The notes: generated from the letters alone by a model not told the origin. Positions 1-7,696 are shown, numbered from the stretch's first letter. The stretch is 11,218 nt of DNA from an uncultured Collinsella sp. (GCA_900549345.1 UROC01000062.1:1-11218); one strand, 5' to 3'. Made by a program: numbers and translations.

Positions 1-717
1 GCCGAGATTGCGGCCGAGGGCTTTAAGGAGGAGACCGGCATCGACGTGCTCGTTTCCGGTTTGGGTTCTTCTGCTGGCATCGAGGCCGTCAGCGCCGGCA
101 CGGCCGATATCGCCAGCTCCTCCCGTGGACTCAATGCCGACGAACAGGATCTGGGCCTGACTCCCATCGTCATTGCCCACGACGGTATCGCGGTCATCGT
201 GAACGACGATAACCCGGTCGATAACCTCTCGACCGAGCAGCTCCGCGATATTTACGCCGGCAAGATCACCAACTGGAAAGAAGTCGGTGGCGAGGACCTG
301 AGGATTCAGGTTATCAACCGAGATGAGGCGTCCGGCACGCGTGAGGCCTTCCGTACCATCGTGATGGACGGCACGCCGTTCGATCGCCGCTCGGCCGTTC
401 TTTCGGGCACGGGCCAGGTGCGCGACGTGGTATCTCGTTCGCGCGGTGCCATTGGCTACATTTCGCTGGGCTTCGTCGATAGCCTCAACGCCAAGACCTC
501 GGTCAAGGCCGTCTCGGTCAATCATGTTGAGGCGTCCGAGAAGACGGTCGCGAGTGGCGGCTATCCCATCTCGCGCGACCTTTACTTCTTTGTGAAGGGT
601 GTGCCTTCGCAGCAGGCGCAGGATTACATCGACTATGTGACGTCCGAAAAGATGGACAAGCAGATTCGCGAGGCGGGCTTTATTCCCGTCACCAACGACG
701 AGAAGGGGAGTGAGTAG
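1..717 (+). CDS. pstS: Phosphate ABC transporter substrate-binding protein PstS (5'-truncated by window edge)
   Basis: The reading frame is open from base 1, so the start codon, signal peptide and expected lipobox lie outside the window; 238 residues remain. PstS is the extracytoplasmic, normally lipid-anchored receptor that captures inorganic phosphate and hands it to PstC/PstA. The visible part has PBP-like features: the early S-G-L-G-S-S-A-G segment, A-D-I-A-S-S-S-R, the inter-lobe region I-T-N-W-K-E-V-G-G, and the phosphate-binding R-D-E-A-S-G-T-R motif encoded around 328-351. The C-terminal part (G-A-I-G-Y-I-S-L-G, then Y-P-I-S-R-D-L-Y-F) is typical of the family. It is the first visible gene of a pst operon, with one base between its TAG and the pstC ATG. 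The GTG at 46 is internal to the frame and is not taken as the start. Confidence 0.95.
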   Translation, partial: AEIAAEGFKEETGIDVLVSGLGSSAGIEAVSAGTADIASSSRGLNADEQDLGLTPIVIAHDGIAVIVNDDNPVDNLSTEQLRDIYAGKITNWKEVGGEDLRIQVINRDEASGTREAFRTIVMDGTPFDRRSAVLSGTGQVRDVVSRSRGAIGYISLGFVDSLNAKTSVKAVSVNHVEASEKTVASGGYPISRDLYFFVKGVPSQQAQDYIDYVTSEKMDKQIREAGFIPVTNDEKGSE

Positions 718-718
718 C

Positions 719-1645
719 ATGGAAGCACAGGAAAACTCCCAGACTGAGCAGAATGTTCAGACGCCCAAGAAGCGCGAGCTGGCGCTCGTATCGCGCAGTA
801 CCTATATCAAGGAGAAGGCGCTGCAGTGGATCTTCTTTGCCTGCGCGTTCTTGGCGGTCGTTACCGTCATCCTGATTTTTGTCTTTACCACGTACTCGGC
901 GCTGCCCGTCTTTACTGACATCGGTCTGGCTGACTTCTTTAGCTTTACGTGGGCGCCTTCCGAGGGCCACTACGGCATCTTGTCGCTGCTTGCTGGCTCG
1001 GGTCTGGTGACCGTCGGTGCGCTCGCCATGGGCGTGCCGCTGGGCGTGGGTACGGCCGTTTACCTGGTCGAGATTGCCAACAAGCGCGTGCGCAAGCTCA
1101 TCAGCCCCGCCGTTGACCTGCTGGCGGGCATACCCTCCATCATCTACGGCTTCTTTGGCATGATCATCATCCGCCCGTTTATCGCACAACTGACCGGCGG
1201 CCTTGGTTTTGGTGCGCTGACGGCGTGGTTTGTGCTCGCCATCATGATCGTCCCTACCATCACCACGCTCACCATCGATGCTCTCAATTCCATTCCCATG
1301 GGCATTCGCGAGGCATCGTATGCCATGGGCGCCACAAAGTGGCAGACCATCTATAAGGTCGTGCTACCTGCCGCGAAGCTGGGTATCGTTGATGCCATCG
1401 TGCTGGGTATGGGCCGTGCCATCGGCGAGACCATGGCCGTGCTCATGGTCGTGGGCAATGCTCCGGTCATTCCCGATAGCATCGCGAGCCCCATCTCGAC
1501 GCTCACGAGCCAGATTGCGCTCGACATGAGCTACTCCTCGGGCTTGCACCGCTCGGCGCTCTTTGGCATGGGCGTGGTCCTGTTTATTATCTCCGCCGCG
1601 CTGGTGGGCATTGTCCGTCTGATTTCCAAGAAGAAGAGGGGGTAG
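719..1645 (+). CDS. pstC: Phosphate ABC transporter permease PstC
   Basis: One of the two membrane subunits forming the phosphate channel of the Pst ABC importer. The 308-residue product has a charged cytoplasmic N-terminus (residues 1-35), then about six hydrophobic segments, the first near 37-58. The ABC-permease EAA loop lies at about residues 198-217 (R-E-A-S-Y-A-M-G-A-T-K-W), which contacts the ATPase PstB, followed by the conserved G-R-A-I-G-E-T-M-A segment (232-240). I chose ATG 719 over GTG 710 in the same frame because a GGGGAG ribosome-binding site lies at 705-710, about 8 bases before the ATG, and would overlap the GTG. The gene starts one base after pstS and ends three bases before pstA, implying translational coupling. 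Length is usual for the family. Confidence 0.95.
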   Translation: MEAQENSQTEQNVQTPKKRELALVSRSTYIKEKALQWIFFACAFLAVVTVILIFVFTTYSALPVFTDIGLADFFSFTWAPSEGHYGILSLLAGSGLVTVGALAMGVPLGVGTAVYLVEIANKRVRKLISPAVDLLAGIPSIIYGFFGMIIIRPFIAQLTGGLGFGALTAWFVLAIMIVPTITTLTIDALNSIPMGIREASYAMGATKWQTIYKVVLPAAKLGIVDAIVLGMGRAIGETMAVLMVVGNAPVIPDSIASPISTLTSQIALDMSYSSGLHRSALFGMGVVLFIISAALVGIVRLISKKKRG

Positions 1646-1648
1646 GCT

Positions 1649-2554
1649 ATGTCCGATTCCGTTGACACGACGGTCGATACGACCTCGTCGCGCGAGCGCA
1701 TCAAGCGTGCCCTTTCCCATGGCAAGAAGGGCCGTATCAATAAGGACCTGTCCAACAAGATCATGCTCGGCGTATTCCGCGCGGCTGCCTATGTCACCAC
1801 GCTGGTGCTGGTCGCCATCATCGCCTACGTGGTCATTAACGGTCTACCGCATATCTCACTCGACTTTATCTTTGGCTGGCCCCAGGGCGTCAACGCCGAA
1901 GGCGGCATTTGGCCCACAATCGTCTCGACCATCTACGTGACGGCACTCGCCATGCTCATCTGCACGCCGGTTGCCGTCCTGGCTGCGGTCTATCTGGCCG
2001 AGTACGCCAAGCAGGGCAAGGTCGTCGACATCATTCGCTATGCTGCCGATGCCCTGGCCTCGGTGCCCTCCATTGTTATGGGCCTCTTTGGCTATGCCTT
2101 GTTTGTCGAGGCCATGGGCTTGGGCCTTTCGATGGCCTCGGCCGCCCTAGCCCTGGCGCTTCTGATGCTGCCGATCGTCATGCGCACCACCGAGGAGGCA
2201 ATCCGCGCCGTTCCACGCTATATCCGTTGGGGTGCATATGGCCTGGGCGCCACCAAGTGGCAGGTCGTTTCCAAGATCGTGCTTCCCTCTGCCTTCGGCC
2301 GCATCGCCACCGGCATTGTCCTTGCCATCGGCCGCGCCATCGGCGAGACCGCCGTGGTGCTCTACACCATGGGCCAGGCCATCAACCTGCCTATTTCGCC
2401 GCTCGATTCCGGTCGTCCCATGACCGTTCACCTTTATCTGCTCGCCAATGACGGCATCAACATGAACGCAGCCTACGGCACCGCGCTTTTGCTGATGGCG
2501 ATTATTCTGGCCTTCAACCTGTTTGCGCGCTATCTGTCGCGCAAGCGCCGCTAG
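1649..2554 (+). CDS. pstA: Phosphate ABC transporter permease PstA
   Basis: The second membrane subunit of the Pst importer, paired with PstC. The 301-residue product has a polar N-terminus of about 40 residues, a first membrane segment near 43-64, and five or so further hydrophobic segments. The EAA loop is at about 192-215 (G-A-Y-G-L-G-A-T-K-W), followed by G-R-A-I-G-E-T-A-V at 228-236, nearly the same as in PstC. The position normally occupied by Glu at the start of the EAA loop is Trp here (W194). The C-terminus is the basic L-S-R-K-R-R. The start follows pstC by three bases and uses the GGGGG-containing end of pstC as ribosome-binding region. Assignment as PstA rather than a second PstC rests on gene order and the H-L-Y-L-L-A-N-D-G segment near 261-269. 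Confidence 0.94.
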   Translation: MSDSVDTTVDTTSSRERIKRALSHGKKGRINKDLSNKIMLGVFRAAAYVTTLVLVAIIAYVVINGLPHISLDFIFGWPQGVNAEGGIWPTIVSTIYVTALAMLICTPVAVLAAVYLAEYAKQGKVVDIIRYAADALASVPSIVMGLFGYALFVEAMGLGLSMASAALALALLMLPIVMRTTEEAIRAVPRYIRWGAYGLGATKWQVVSKIVLPSAFGRIATGIVLAIGRAIGETAVVLYTMGQAINLPISPLDSGRPMTVHLYLLANDGINMNAAYGTALLLMAIILAFNLFARYLSRKRR

Positions 2555-2566
2555 TTAAGGAGTCCC

Positions 2567-3368
<802 letters not shown>

Positions 3369-3370
<2 letters not shown>

Positions 3371-3442
3371 TCGGTGCGACTAGTCCCAAGCCGATCGGAC
3401 CTGGTCCGGTGCGTATTTACTGTGCGGGCGGCATGACCGCAC
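3369..3442 (+). repeat. Inverted repeats in the pstB-phoU gap
   Basis: This 92-base spacer is the only sizeable gap in the pst operon. It contains GATCGG at 3369-3374 paired with CCGATC at 3391-3396, a near-continuous palindrome CGGACC-T-GGTCCG just after it, and GTGCGG at 3422-3427 paired with CCGCAC at 3437-3442 (6-bp stem, 9-base loop). No T-tract follows, so these are not standard intrinsic terminators. They could be mRNA processing or stabilising structures that adjust phoU expression relative to pstB, but that role is inference. Confidence 0.45.
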
Positions 3443-3462
3443 CCAACTGATTGGAGTGAACC

Positions 3463-4320
3463 ATGCGCAAACTGTTTTCCCGTCAGCTCATCGAGGCCCG
3501 TCACGAGATGCTGAGCATCTACGAGGCTGTAGACCTGGCGCTTCACGACGCCGTGAAGGCCTACGCGACCGACGATCGCAAGCTCGCCACCAAGACCAAG
3601 AAGCGCACGCTTTCGATTGACGCGCGCTGCGCCAACTTGGAAGCCGTGTGCTACAACCTGATCGCTACGCAGTCGCCGGTCGCCTCCGACTTCCGCTTGT
3701 TGCAGACAATCATCTACGTCGACTTTAACCTGCAGCGCATGACCGATAAGGTTCGCCAGATCTGTCGCGCCACGCGTCACATGGTCAAGGCCGACATCTC
3801 GCTGCCTCAGGAGCTTGTGACCTTGGTTGAAGCCGAGGCCGAGGCCGTCTATCAGGTGCTGGGCTCGTCGCTTTCTGCGCTCGTCACCAACGACATGTCC
3901 ATCATCTGCAATCTGGCCGTCGAGGACGAGCCGGTCCATGCGGCGTACGAGAAGTTCTTCCGTACCTTCAACCGCATGGACACGGGCGAGTTTATGGATG
4001 ACGACAGCAACTATGACGATCTACGCCGTGCCATCATGGTTTCGCGCTACCTCGATCGTATCGCTTCGATTTCCATCGATGCAGCCTGCCGTCTGACCTT
4101 CCTGTTGACCGGACAGCGTATGACTGCCGGTGATATCGCCTGCACTGATGAGGATGAGCTCGAGAGCATGCGCGTGCCTTCGGGCGAGGGTGTTATCATG
4201 AGGCCCGCCGTCGATGCACGCTACGTTGCCAAGGTGCCCGTTAACGAGGTCAGCGAGGGTCTTCGCTACCTGCTCGATCATCTTGAGGATGAGGACGATG
4301 GCGAGGACGACGAGGAGTAA
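3463..4320 (+). CDS. phoU: PhoU-family phosphate uptake regulator with acidic C-terminal extension
   Basis: PhoU proteins are helical cytoplasmic regulators that link Pst transporter activity to phosphate signalling and restrain uptake. The 285-residue product has two three-helix PhoU repeats at about residues 5-105 and 117-217. Family landmarks are S-D-F-R-L-L-Q (75-81) and the second-repeat segment S-R-Y-L-D-R-I-A (194-201). The metal-binding E/D-xxx-D motifs are degenerate: Gln91-R-M-T-Asp95 in the first repeat and Asp198-R-I-A-Ser202 in the second. The protein is longer than the usual 215-230 residues, with a 68-residue extension ending in a strongly acidic tail (275-285). ATG 3463 has GGAG at 3453-3456. 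It is the last gene of the pst operon, and a strong hairpin follows its stop. Confidence 0.92.
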   Translation: MRKLFSRQLIEARHEMLSIYEAVDLALHDAVKAYATDDRKLATKTKKRTLSIDARCANLEAVCYNLIATQSPVASDFRLLQTIIYVDFNLQRMTDKVRQICRATRHMVKADISLPQELVTLVEAEAEAVYQVLGSSLSALVTNDMSIICNLAVEDEPVHAAYEKFFRTFNRMDTGEFMDDDSNYDDLRRAIMVSRYLDRIASISIDAACRLTFLLTGQRMTAGDIACTDEDELESMRVPSGEGVIMRPAVDARYVAKVPVNEVSEGLRYLLDHLEDEDDGEDDEE

Positions 4321-4357
4321 GTAACCCCGTTCGCCGAAAGATTGTAAATACCTAAGT

Positions 4358-4389
4358 GAGCGCGGCCTTGCACATGCGGGGCCGCGCTC
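4358..4389 (+). terminator. Strong hairpin after phoU, probable terminator
   Basis: A perfect 10-bp GC-rich stem, GAGCGCGGCC at 4358-4367 with GGCCGCGCTC at 4380-4389 and a 12-base loop, lies 37 bases after the phoU stop. The following tract (TTGCGTT) is only weakly T-rich, so termination may be partial and allow some read-through into yggS. Confidence 0.6.
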
Positions 4390-4439
4390 TTGCGTTAGCA
4401 TGGGACTACTTGTTTGGCTGTCAGCGGAGGCGATTGGCA

Positions 4440-5177
4440 ATGGATAACTATTTGGACTTGATGCGCGCTCGCCGCGAGCAGATTCTGGAACGTTTTTATG
4501 CGGCGCTCGATCGCGCGGGCCGTCCCCACGACGCCGCGAGCCTCATTGCCGTGTCCAAGACCGTTGGTGTCGATGAGACCGTTGCCGCCATCCAGGCGGG
4601 GTATCGCCATTTTGCCGAGAACCGCCCGCAGGAGCTGGTTCGCAAGCTCACGGGTCTGGCGGAGCATCCGGAGCTGCCCGAGGTGCGCTTCGATATGATC
4701 GGCAACCTGCAGACCAATAAGATCAATGCGGTGCTGGGCTCAGCCGAGCTGATTCACTCGGTGGGTTCGCTGCATCTGGCGCAGGCGATCTCGAGCCGTG
4801 CTGTTCGCAAGATTGAGGCAGGCGAGCTCGTCGGCTCCCAGCGTGTGCTCATTGAGGTCAATGTGAGTGGTGAGGAGTCGAAGGGAGGCTTTTCACCCGA
4901 TGAGATTCGCGCCGCCGCGGGTGAGCTTGCAGAACTTGAGGGAATTTGCGTACAGGGGCTTATGACTATGGCGCCCCGGGGGAATAAGGATGTGGCACGC
5001 CGCACCTTTGCGGGGCTTCGTGAGCTGAGGGATGAGCTGGAGGCGGCGCATCCCGATTTGAACCTGCCTGAGCTTTCCTGCGGTATGAGCGAGGACTTTG
5101 AGTCTGCCCTTGAGGAGGGCTCTACGCTCGTTCGCCTGGGCAGGGTAGTATTTAGCCCGGAGTTTGCAGTAAAATAA
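4440..5177 (+). CDS. yggS: YggS/PLPBP family pyridoxal 5'-phosphate homeostasis protein
   Basis: A single-domain PLP-binding protein with an alanine-racemase-like TIM barrel fold. It has no established enzymatic reaction; family members buffer PLP and influence amino-acid and vitamin B6 balance. The 245-residue product shows the PLP-lysine motif I-A-V-S-K-T-V (Lys40), F-A-E-N-R-P-Q-E (family form FGENRVQE), M-I-G-N-L-Q-T-N-K, I-H-S-V, the central V-N-V-S-G-E-E-S-K-G-G, G-L-M-T-M-A-P, and C-G-M-S-E-D-F near the C-terminus followed by the phosphate-loop segment G-S-T-L-V-R-L-G. ATG 4440 is chosen because GGAGG lies at 4426-4430, nine bases upstream; an upstream in-frame start at 4356 would run through the terminator hairpin. 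It sits ahead of sepF, as ylmE does in many Gram-positive division clusters. Confidence 0.93.
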   Translation: MDNYLDLMRARREQILERFYAALDRAGRPHDAASLIAVSKTVGVDETVAAIQAGYRHFAENRPQELVRKLTGLAEHPELPEVRFDMIGNLQTNKINAVLGSAELIHSVGSLHLAQAISSRAVRKIEAGELVGSQRVLIEVNVSGEESKGGFSPDEIRAAAGELAELEGICVQGLMTMAPRGNKDVARRTFAGLRELRDELEAAHPDLNLPELSCGMSEDFESALEEGSTLVRLGRVVFSPEFAVK

Positions 5178-5237
5178 GGCTCTGAAGTGCGCACTGATTA
5201 TCGGGGCGCCTGCACTAAACCGCGAGAGGACACAACC

Positions 5238-5960
5238 ATGGGCTTCCTTGACGAGATTAAAAATAAGATGCACCTGGGCGGCCAGCAGGGTTACGACCAG
5301 GGTTATGGCCAGGACGACGACTACGGCTACGATGACGGCTACGACGATGGCTATCAGAACAACGGCTACAGCGGTGCTTCGGGCGAGGGCTTCTACACCC
5401 AAGACGAGCCGAGCAACGGCCTGCTTGGTCAGACGCGCCGCGGTGAAGCTGAGTCGGTTGCCGTGTATACGCGCTCCGGTCAGCTGGTCGGCGATGACTC
5501 CCGCCATGCCACGACGTATAACCCGCCTTCGCGCTCGCAGGACAGTGTTGCGAGCGGTTATCGTCCCGGTGCCTATGACACGCCGTCGAGCTACGCCGAG
5601 AATACCCGCGCCCGTGCCGCCGCTGCACCCGCGCCTGCACCGAGCGATGCCTCGGCCTATGCGAGCAATATCATCAACGCCACGCCGCAGCTGCCGGCCT
5701 ATGTCCTGCGCCCCGAGAGCTATGACGACGTGGAGACTGTGGTGCGCCGCGTTCGCACCAAGCAGCCTGTCGCACTGATTTTTGTGGGCGTACGCACCGA
5801 AGTTGCCAAGCGCGTCTTGGACTTCTCTTACGGCTTTGCCTGCGGTCTGGGTGCCACGGTCAAGGAGGTGGGCGACCGCGTGTTCATGGTGCTGCCCGCC
5901 GGTTGCGAGGTCAAAGATTCCGATCTCAAGAAGCTTCGTGCCGACGGCTACCTTAAGTAA
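5238..5960 (+). CDS. sepF: Cell division protein SepF
   Basis: SepF binds FtsZ and tethers the Z-ring to the membrane; in Actinobacteria lacking FtsA it is the main anchor. The 240-residue protein has the three-part SepF plan: an N-terminal amphipathic membrane-binding helix (M-G-F-L-D-E-I-K-N-K-M, residues 1-11), a long disordered linker (about 14-149), and the C-terminal SepF domain (150-240). The domain includes L-I-F-V-G-V near 181-186, R-V-L-D-F-S-Y-G near 192-199 and V-F-M-V-L-P-A-G near 215-222. The start of the linker is unusually rich in Tyr, Gly and Asp, with repeated Y-D-D-G-Y units. ATG 5238 is preceded by GAGAGGA at 5224-5230; the in-frame GTG at 5187 lacks such a site and would place residues before the membrane helix. 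Confidence 0.95.
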   Translation: MGFLDEIKNKMHLGGQQGYDQGYGQDDDYGYDDGYDDGYQNNGYSGASGEGFYTQDEPSNGLLGQTRRGEAESVAVYTRSGQLVGDDSRHATTYNPPSRSQDSVASGYRPGAYDTPSSYAENTRARAAAAPAPAPSDASAYASNIINATPQLPAYVLRPESYDDVETVVRRVRTKQPVALIFVGVRTEVAKRVLDFSYGFACGLGATVKEVGDRVFMVLPAGCEVKDSDLKKLRADGYLK

Positions 5961-5981
5961 AGACAAGACGAGGAGATTCCC

Positions 5982-6263
5982 ATCAACATCTACACTATCG
6001 TCCAGCTGGTCAACACGCTGTTCAACTTCTATTCCACGCTCATTGTCGTCTACTGCTTTATGACGTGGATTCCCATGAAGCAGGGTGGTTTGCTTCAGGA
6101 TATTGCTGCGGTGCTTGATAGCGTGTGCGGTCCGTGGCTCAACCTGTTCCGTCGTTTCATCCCGCCGATGGGCGGTATCGATTTTTCGCCGGTCGTTGCG
6201 ATTATTGCGTTGCAGTTGGTGCAGAGGCTGGTTCTGCAGCTTCTTATAGGTATACTCGTGTAG
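5982..6263 (+). CDS. yggT: YggT family membrane protein, apparent ATC start codon
   Basis: YggT (YlmG-like) proteins are small membrane proteins encoded beside sepF and divIVA; a role in division or envelope organisation is suspected. The frame encodes two hydrophobic segments (residues about 2-27 and 66-93) flanking the family signature P-W-L-N-L-F-R-R-F-I-P-P-M-G-G-I-D-F-S-P. The first ATG in frame is at 6060, inside the first membrane segment, which would leave 67 residues and only one intact hydrophobic region. The frame stays open upstream to the sepF stop. A good ribosome-binding site GAGGAG (5970-5975) lies six bases before ATC 5982, giving a normal 93-residue YggT that begins (M)-N-I-Y-T-I-V-Q-L-V. 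I therefore annotate from 5982, with the start codon either ATC or a recent change from ATG. A caller restricted to ATG/GTG/TTG starts would probably report 6060-6263. Confidence 0.75.
   Translation: MNIYTIVQLVNTLFNFYSTLIVVYCFMTWIPMKQGGLLQDIAAVLDSVCGPWLNLFRRFIPPMGGIDFSPVVAIIALQLVQRLVLQLLIGILV
6228..6256 (+). promoter_or_regulatory. Candidate promoter for divIVA
   Basis: TATACT at 6251-6256 is a good -10 match, about 70 bases before the divIVA start and inside the last codons of yggT. The -35 region 17 bases upstream (CTGGTT) is poor, so this is tentative. It would let divIVA be transcribed above the level of the upstream genes. Confidence 0.3.
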
Positions 6264-6324
6264 AACTGTCTTAGTAACTTACGTCGGGCGTGTAGCGCCG
6301 AGGCGATGAAAAAGGAGACTTGTT

Positions 6325-6999
6325 ATGGCTATTACCCCTGCAGACATCCAGGCTCAGACTTTCTCTGAGGCCAAGCGTGGCTACGATCCTGCCGAGGTCG
6401 ACGTCTTCTTGGAGACGCTGTCCTCCGAGGTTGACGCTATGCTCGCTAAGATCGTCGACCTTAAGGGTCGTCTGACTGCTACCGAGCAGCAGCTTGCCGA
6501 TGCGCAGGCTCAGCTTGCCCAGGCTCAGGATGCCACCGCCCAGGCCGTTCCTGCCGCCCCCGTGGCTGCTCCCGCCCCTGACTTCTCCGCTCAGGAGCGC
6601 CAGATTTCCGCTGCCCTGATCGCTGCCCAGCAGACCGCTGAGACCATCGTCAACGATGCCAACGAGAACGCTGAGCGTATCCGCAACGAGGCTGACGCCA
6701 AGGCCCGCGAGGTTATCCGCCAGGCTCTGACCGAGAAGCAGGCCGAGCTCGAGGAGATCGATCGTCTCAAGGCTTCCCGTGAGGAGTTCAAGGCAGAGTA
6801 TCTCAAGCTCATCCAGCACTTCATGGACGATGCCCAGAATTCCTTCCCGGCCGATCTGATGGCTTCCACGCCGGTCGGTTCTGCCGCTTCTCCTGCAGTG
6901 ACTGTTCCCGCCGAGCCGCTGCCCGTTGCTGACCCGGTTGTCCCCGTGGCCGATCCCTTCGCCCCGATCGACAACTTTGCTGCCGACGACCTGGACTAA
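6325..6999 (+). CDS. divIVA: DivIVA domain protein (polar/septal scaffold)
   Basis: DivIVA/Wag31 proteins are coiled-coil scaffolds that bind negatively curved membrane at poles and septa and recruit growth or division partners. The 224-residue product opens with the DivIVA lipid-binding domain: I-T-P-A-D-I, then T-F-S-E-A-K-R-G-Y-D-P-A-E-V-D-V-F-L (residues 12-29), with Phe13 and Arg18 in the expected membrane-contact positions. A coiled coil covers about 28-67, an Ala/Pro-rich linker about 68-91, a second long coiled coil about 92-165, and an Ala/Pro/Val-rich tail follows. AAGGAG precedes ATG 6325 by seven bases. Arg codons are all CGT or CGC and Ala codons mostly GCT or GCC, suggesting high expression. 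Its position after sepF-yggT fits the standard Gram-positive order; ylmH is absent between them. Confidence 0.95.
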   Translation: MAITPADIQAQTFSEAKRGYDPAEVDVFLETLSSEVDAMLAKIVDLKGRLTATEQQLADAQAQLAQAQDATAQAVPAAPVAAPAPDFSAQERQISAALIAAQQTAETIVNDANENAERIRNEADAKAREVIRQALTEKQAELEEIDRLKASREEFKAEYLKLIQHFMDDAQNSFPADLMASTPVGSAASPAVTVPAEPLPVADPVVPVADPFAPIDNFAADDLD

Positions 7000-7025
7000 C
7001 ATTCGGCCTACAATTTAGTGCCTAG

Positions 7026-7055
7026 AAAGGACCCGCAGCTTGCGGGTCCTTTTTT
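7026..7055 (+). terminator. Intrinsic terminator after divIVA
   Basis: A stem of AAAGGACCCGCA (7026-7037) and TGCGGGTCCTTT (7041-7052) with a three-base loop runs straight into a T-tract ending at 7055. This is a textbook rho-independent terminator for the division block. Confidence 0.92.
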
Positions 7056-7080
7056 ATGACTGTGCCGGAGTGCGTAACAT

Positions 7081-7118
7081 AAAAAACCGAGCCCTGCACA
7101 TAATGGCGCAGAACTCGG
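7081..7118 (-). terminator. Intrinsic terminator for the minus-strand nitroreductase gene
   Basis: Read on the minus strand: CCGAG (from 7118-7114), a two-base internal loop, CTGC paired with GCAG, closing CTCGG (7091-7087) and then six T residues (7086-7081). It lies about 50 bases after the nitroreductase stop and faces the divIVA terminator, so the two convergent units are separated by paired terminators. Confidence 0.8.
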
Positions 7119-7139
7119 CGAACGGGTGAGCGGTCAAGG

Positions 7140-7169
7140 GTAGGTTTTAAGGCATGTCCCAAAACCTAC
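7140..7169. repeat. 9-bp inverted repeat overlapping the nitroreductase stop codon
   Basis: GTAGGTTTT at 7140-7148 is the exact complement of AAAACCTAC at 7161-7169, with a 12-base loop. The right arm contains the minus-strand TAG stop (7168-7166). There is no T-tract, so it is not a terminator by itself; it may protect the 3' end or be chance. Confidence 0.4.
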
Positions 7170-7696
7170 TTGAGGAGGAAGTCGGAGAGGGGAATGGTAC
7201 GGGCCTCGCGATGCTCGGGATCGGCGATGTGGTCGGCAGGATATCCACAGACGAGCATGTGATAGGGATAGACGCCCTTGGGCAGATTGAACTGCTCCTG
7301 TGCCACCCCAGGCTTAAAATGGCATACCCAGCACGTTCCCAGGCCCTGCTCGGTGGCCTCCATCATCATCTGATCGCAGACGATCGAAGTATCGATGGCA
7401 CTCGAGTTCATCTGATCATACGGGCGCACCCAGGCATCATCGGTAACGCTGCAAATAAGGAAGATAAGCGGAGCGCCAAAGATAGACCCATCACGAGCAA
7501 ACCGAGGCTGACAAGCAGCTGCCTTCTCCAGAAGCTCGGGCGTATCCAGCACCATCACACGAGAAGGATGATTATTACAAGCAGAGGGAGCAATCCGCCC
7601 AGCCTCAACAATGGCATCCACCACAGCCTGCTCCACAGCCCGATCCTCAAAAGAACGACAAGAATACCGACCCCGAGCCGGATCCAAATACCCCAT
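7166..7696 (-). CDS. Nitroreductase family protein (FMN-dependent)
   Basis: A 176-residue nitroreductase-like flavoprotein; family members use FMN and NAD(P)H to reduce nitro, quinone or similar electrophilic groups. The natural substrate cannot be read from the sequence. Visible family features: the FMN phosphate-binding start R-Y-S-C-R-S-F (10-16), the helix segment A-G-R-I-A-P-S-A-C-N-N-H-P-S-R with its Ser-Ala and Asn-x-x-Pro pattern, and the C-terminal G-L-G-T-C-W-V-C-H-F and G-V-Y-P-Y-H-M-L-V-C-G-Y-P, the usual nitroreductase G-Y-P segment. I start at the ATG complementary to 7694-7696, which has GGAGGG about eight bases upstream; a TTG at 7735 in the same frame has no such site. The first half uses many T-ending codons (GCT, TCT, TGT, CGT) and CGG, unlike its neighbours. 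Confidence 0.88.
   Translation of the reverse strand: MGYLDPARGRYSCRSFEDRAVEQAVVDAIVEAGRIAPSACNNHPSRVMVLDTPELLEKAAACQPRFARDGSIFGAPLIFLICSVTDDAWVRPYDQMNSSAIDTSIVCDQMMMEATEQGLGTCWVCHFKPGVAQEQFNLPKGVYPYHMLVCGYPADHIADPEHREARTIPLSDFLLK

Noticed and set aside
3394..3410. CGGACC-T-GGTCCG palindrome as a terminator after pstB
   Set aside because: The loop would be one base and no T-tract follows; at most a binding site or part of a larger fold.
4893..5966. 357-residue minus-strand open frame opposite yggS and sepF
   Set aside because: It lies antisense to two clear genes, has a low-complexity composition mirroring the sepF linker codons, and shows no recognisable domain.
6060..6263. Annotating yggT from the ATG at 6060
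   Set aside because: That start removes most of the first membrane segment and has no ribosome-binding site; the frame and an RBS support 5982 instead.
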